A stretch of 64,000 nucleotides of DNA from Taishania pollutisoli (lineage in GTDB: Bacteria; Bacteroidota; Bacteroidia; Flavobacteriales_D; Crocinitomicaceae): positions 248,001-312,000 of the forward strand of contig NZ_JACVEL010000004.1 in assembly GCF_014518315.1 (NCBI RefSeq), read 5' to 3'. This document shows positions 63,965 to 64,000 of the stretch, one piece after another. A program made the translations under genes and the position numbers. The notes beneath the pieces are model-generated. The model was not told the origin of the DNA and did no database searches. It was given only the letters and a program-made list of their open reading frames with translations. The first letter of the stretch is position 1. Each line of letters starts with the position of its first letter.

Positions 63965-64000
63965 GAGTAGTAGCTCCGGTTTTAATTTCCTTATTTTCCT

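Overview
The window reads as an ordinary chromosomal stretch of a Bacteroidota bacterium, most likely order Flavobacteriales and possibly the Fluviicola/Crocinitomicaceae group (genus-level placement is inference). Signs: a type IX secretion C-terminal sorting domain, DUF4270 and DUF4494 proteins, an LspA with a long inserted loop, many lipoproteins, and promoters of the Bacteroidota form TTG-N19/21-TAnnTTTG. No phage, transposase, rRNA or CRISPR array is seen.

Layout. 1-9.5 kb: 3' end of purB, a secreted unknown, a GCTD/DDGSC-motif lipoprotein, a DksA-like gene overlapping lspA, a UbiA-like membrane protein and two exported amidohydrolase-like proteins. 9.6-16.4 kb: leuS, etfBA, a DUF151-UVR protein and a nucleoside permease. 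16.5-22.7 kb: a large glycine-rich T9SS cargo, two translationally coupled envelope unknowns, a DUF4494 protein, pdxH and an M16 peptidase. 22.9-26.9 kb: a block of five same-strand accessory genes that looks AT-richer than its flanks (SDR, Crp/Fnr regulator, leucine-rich repeat protein, propeller lipoprotein, unknown). 27.4-34.3 kb: tRNA-Val, folC, TonB-like, folD, rnc, fabF, acpP and a LuxE-like ANL protein.

34.4-47.4 kb is the core information operon, on the minus strand: tRNA Thr-Tyr-Gly-Thr, tuf, tRNA-Trp, secE, nusG, rplK, rplA, rplJ, rplL, rpoB, rpoC. It has a clear consensus promoter, a terminator-like hairpin between rplL and rpoB, and a strong terminator after rpoC. 47.6-57.9 kb (minus): an OmpA-family lipoprotein; rodA, mrdA, mreD, mreC (no mreB adjacent); a cysteine-less alkyltransferase-like protein; glmS; DUF4270; and a short GlgA-like protein. 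58-62.8 kb (plus): panC, rhodanese, DedA, aroE, upp, a membrane unknown and a YjjG-like HAD phosphatase. The right edge holds a solitary cytosolic unknown on the minus strand.

The most unusual signal is not a gene. Three intergenic spacers hold short tandem arrays in which each unit has a fixed head and a variable tail: ATAT+4 nt every 8 bp after rnc and after leuS, and AGT+4 nt every 7 bp followed by CA(A/T)+5 nt every 8 bp after panC. Other points of note are catalytically degenerate paralogs (DksA-like, ATL, GlgA-like, amidohydrolases), a 14-bp perfect palindrome beside the Crp/Fnr gene, and start-site corrections from promoter evidence.
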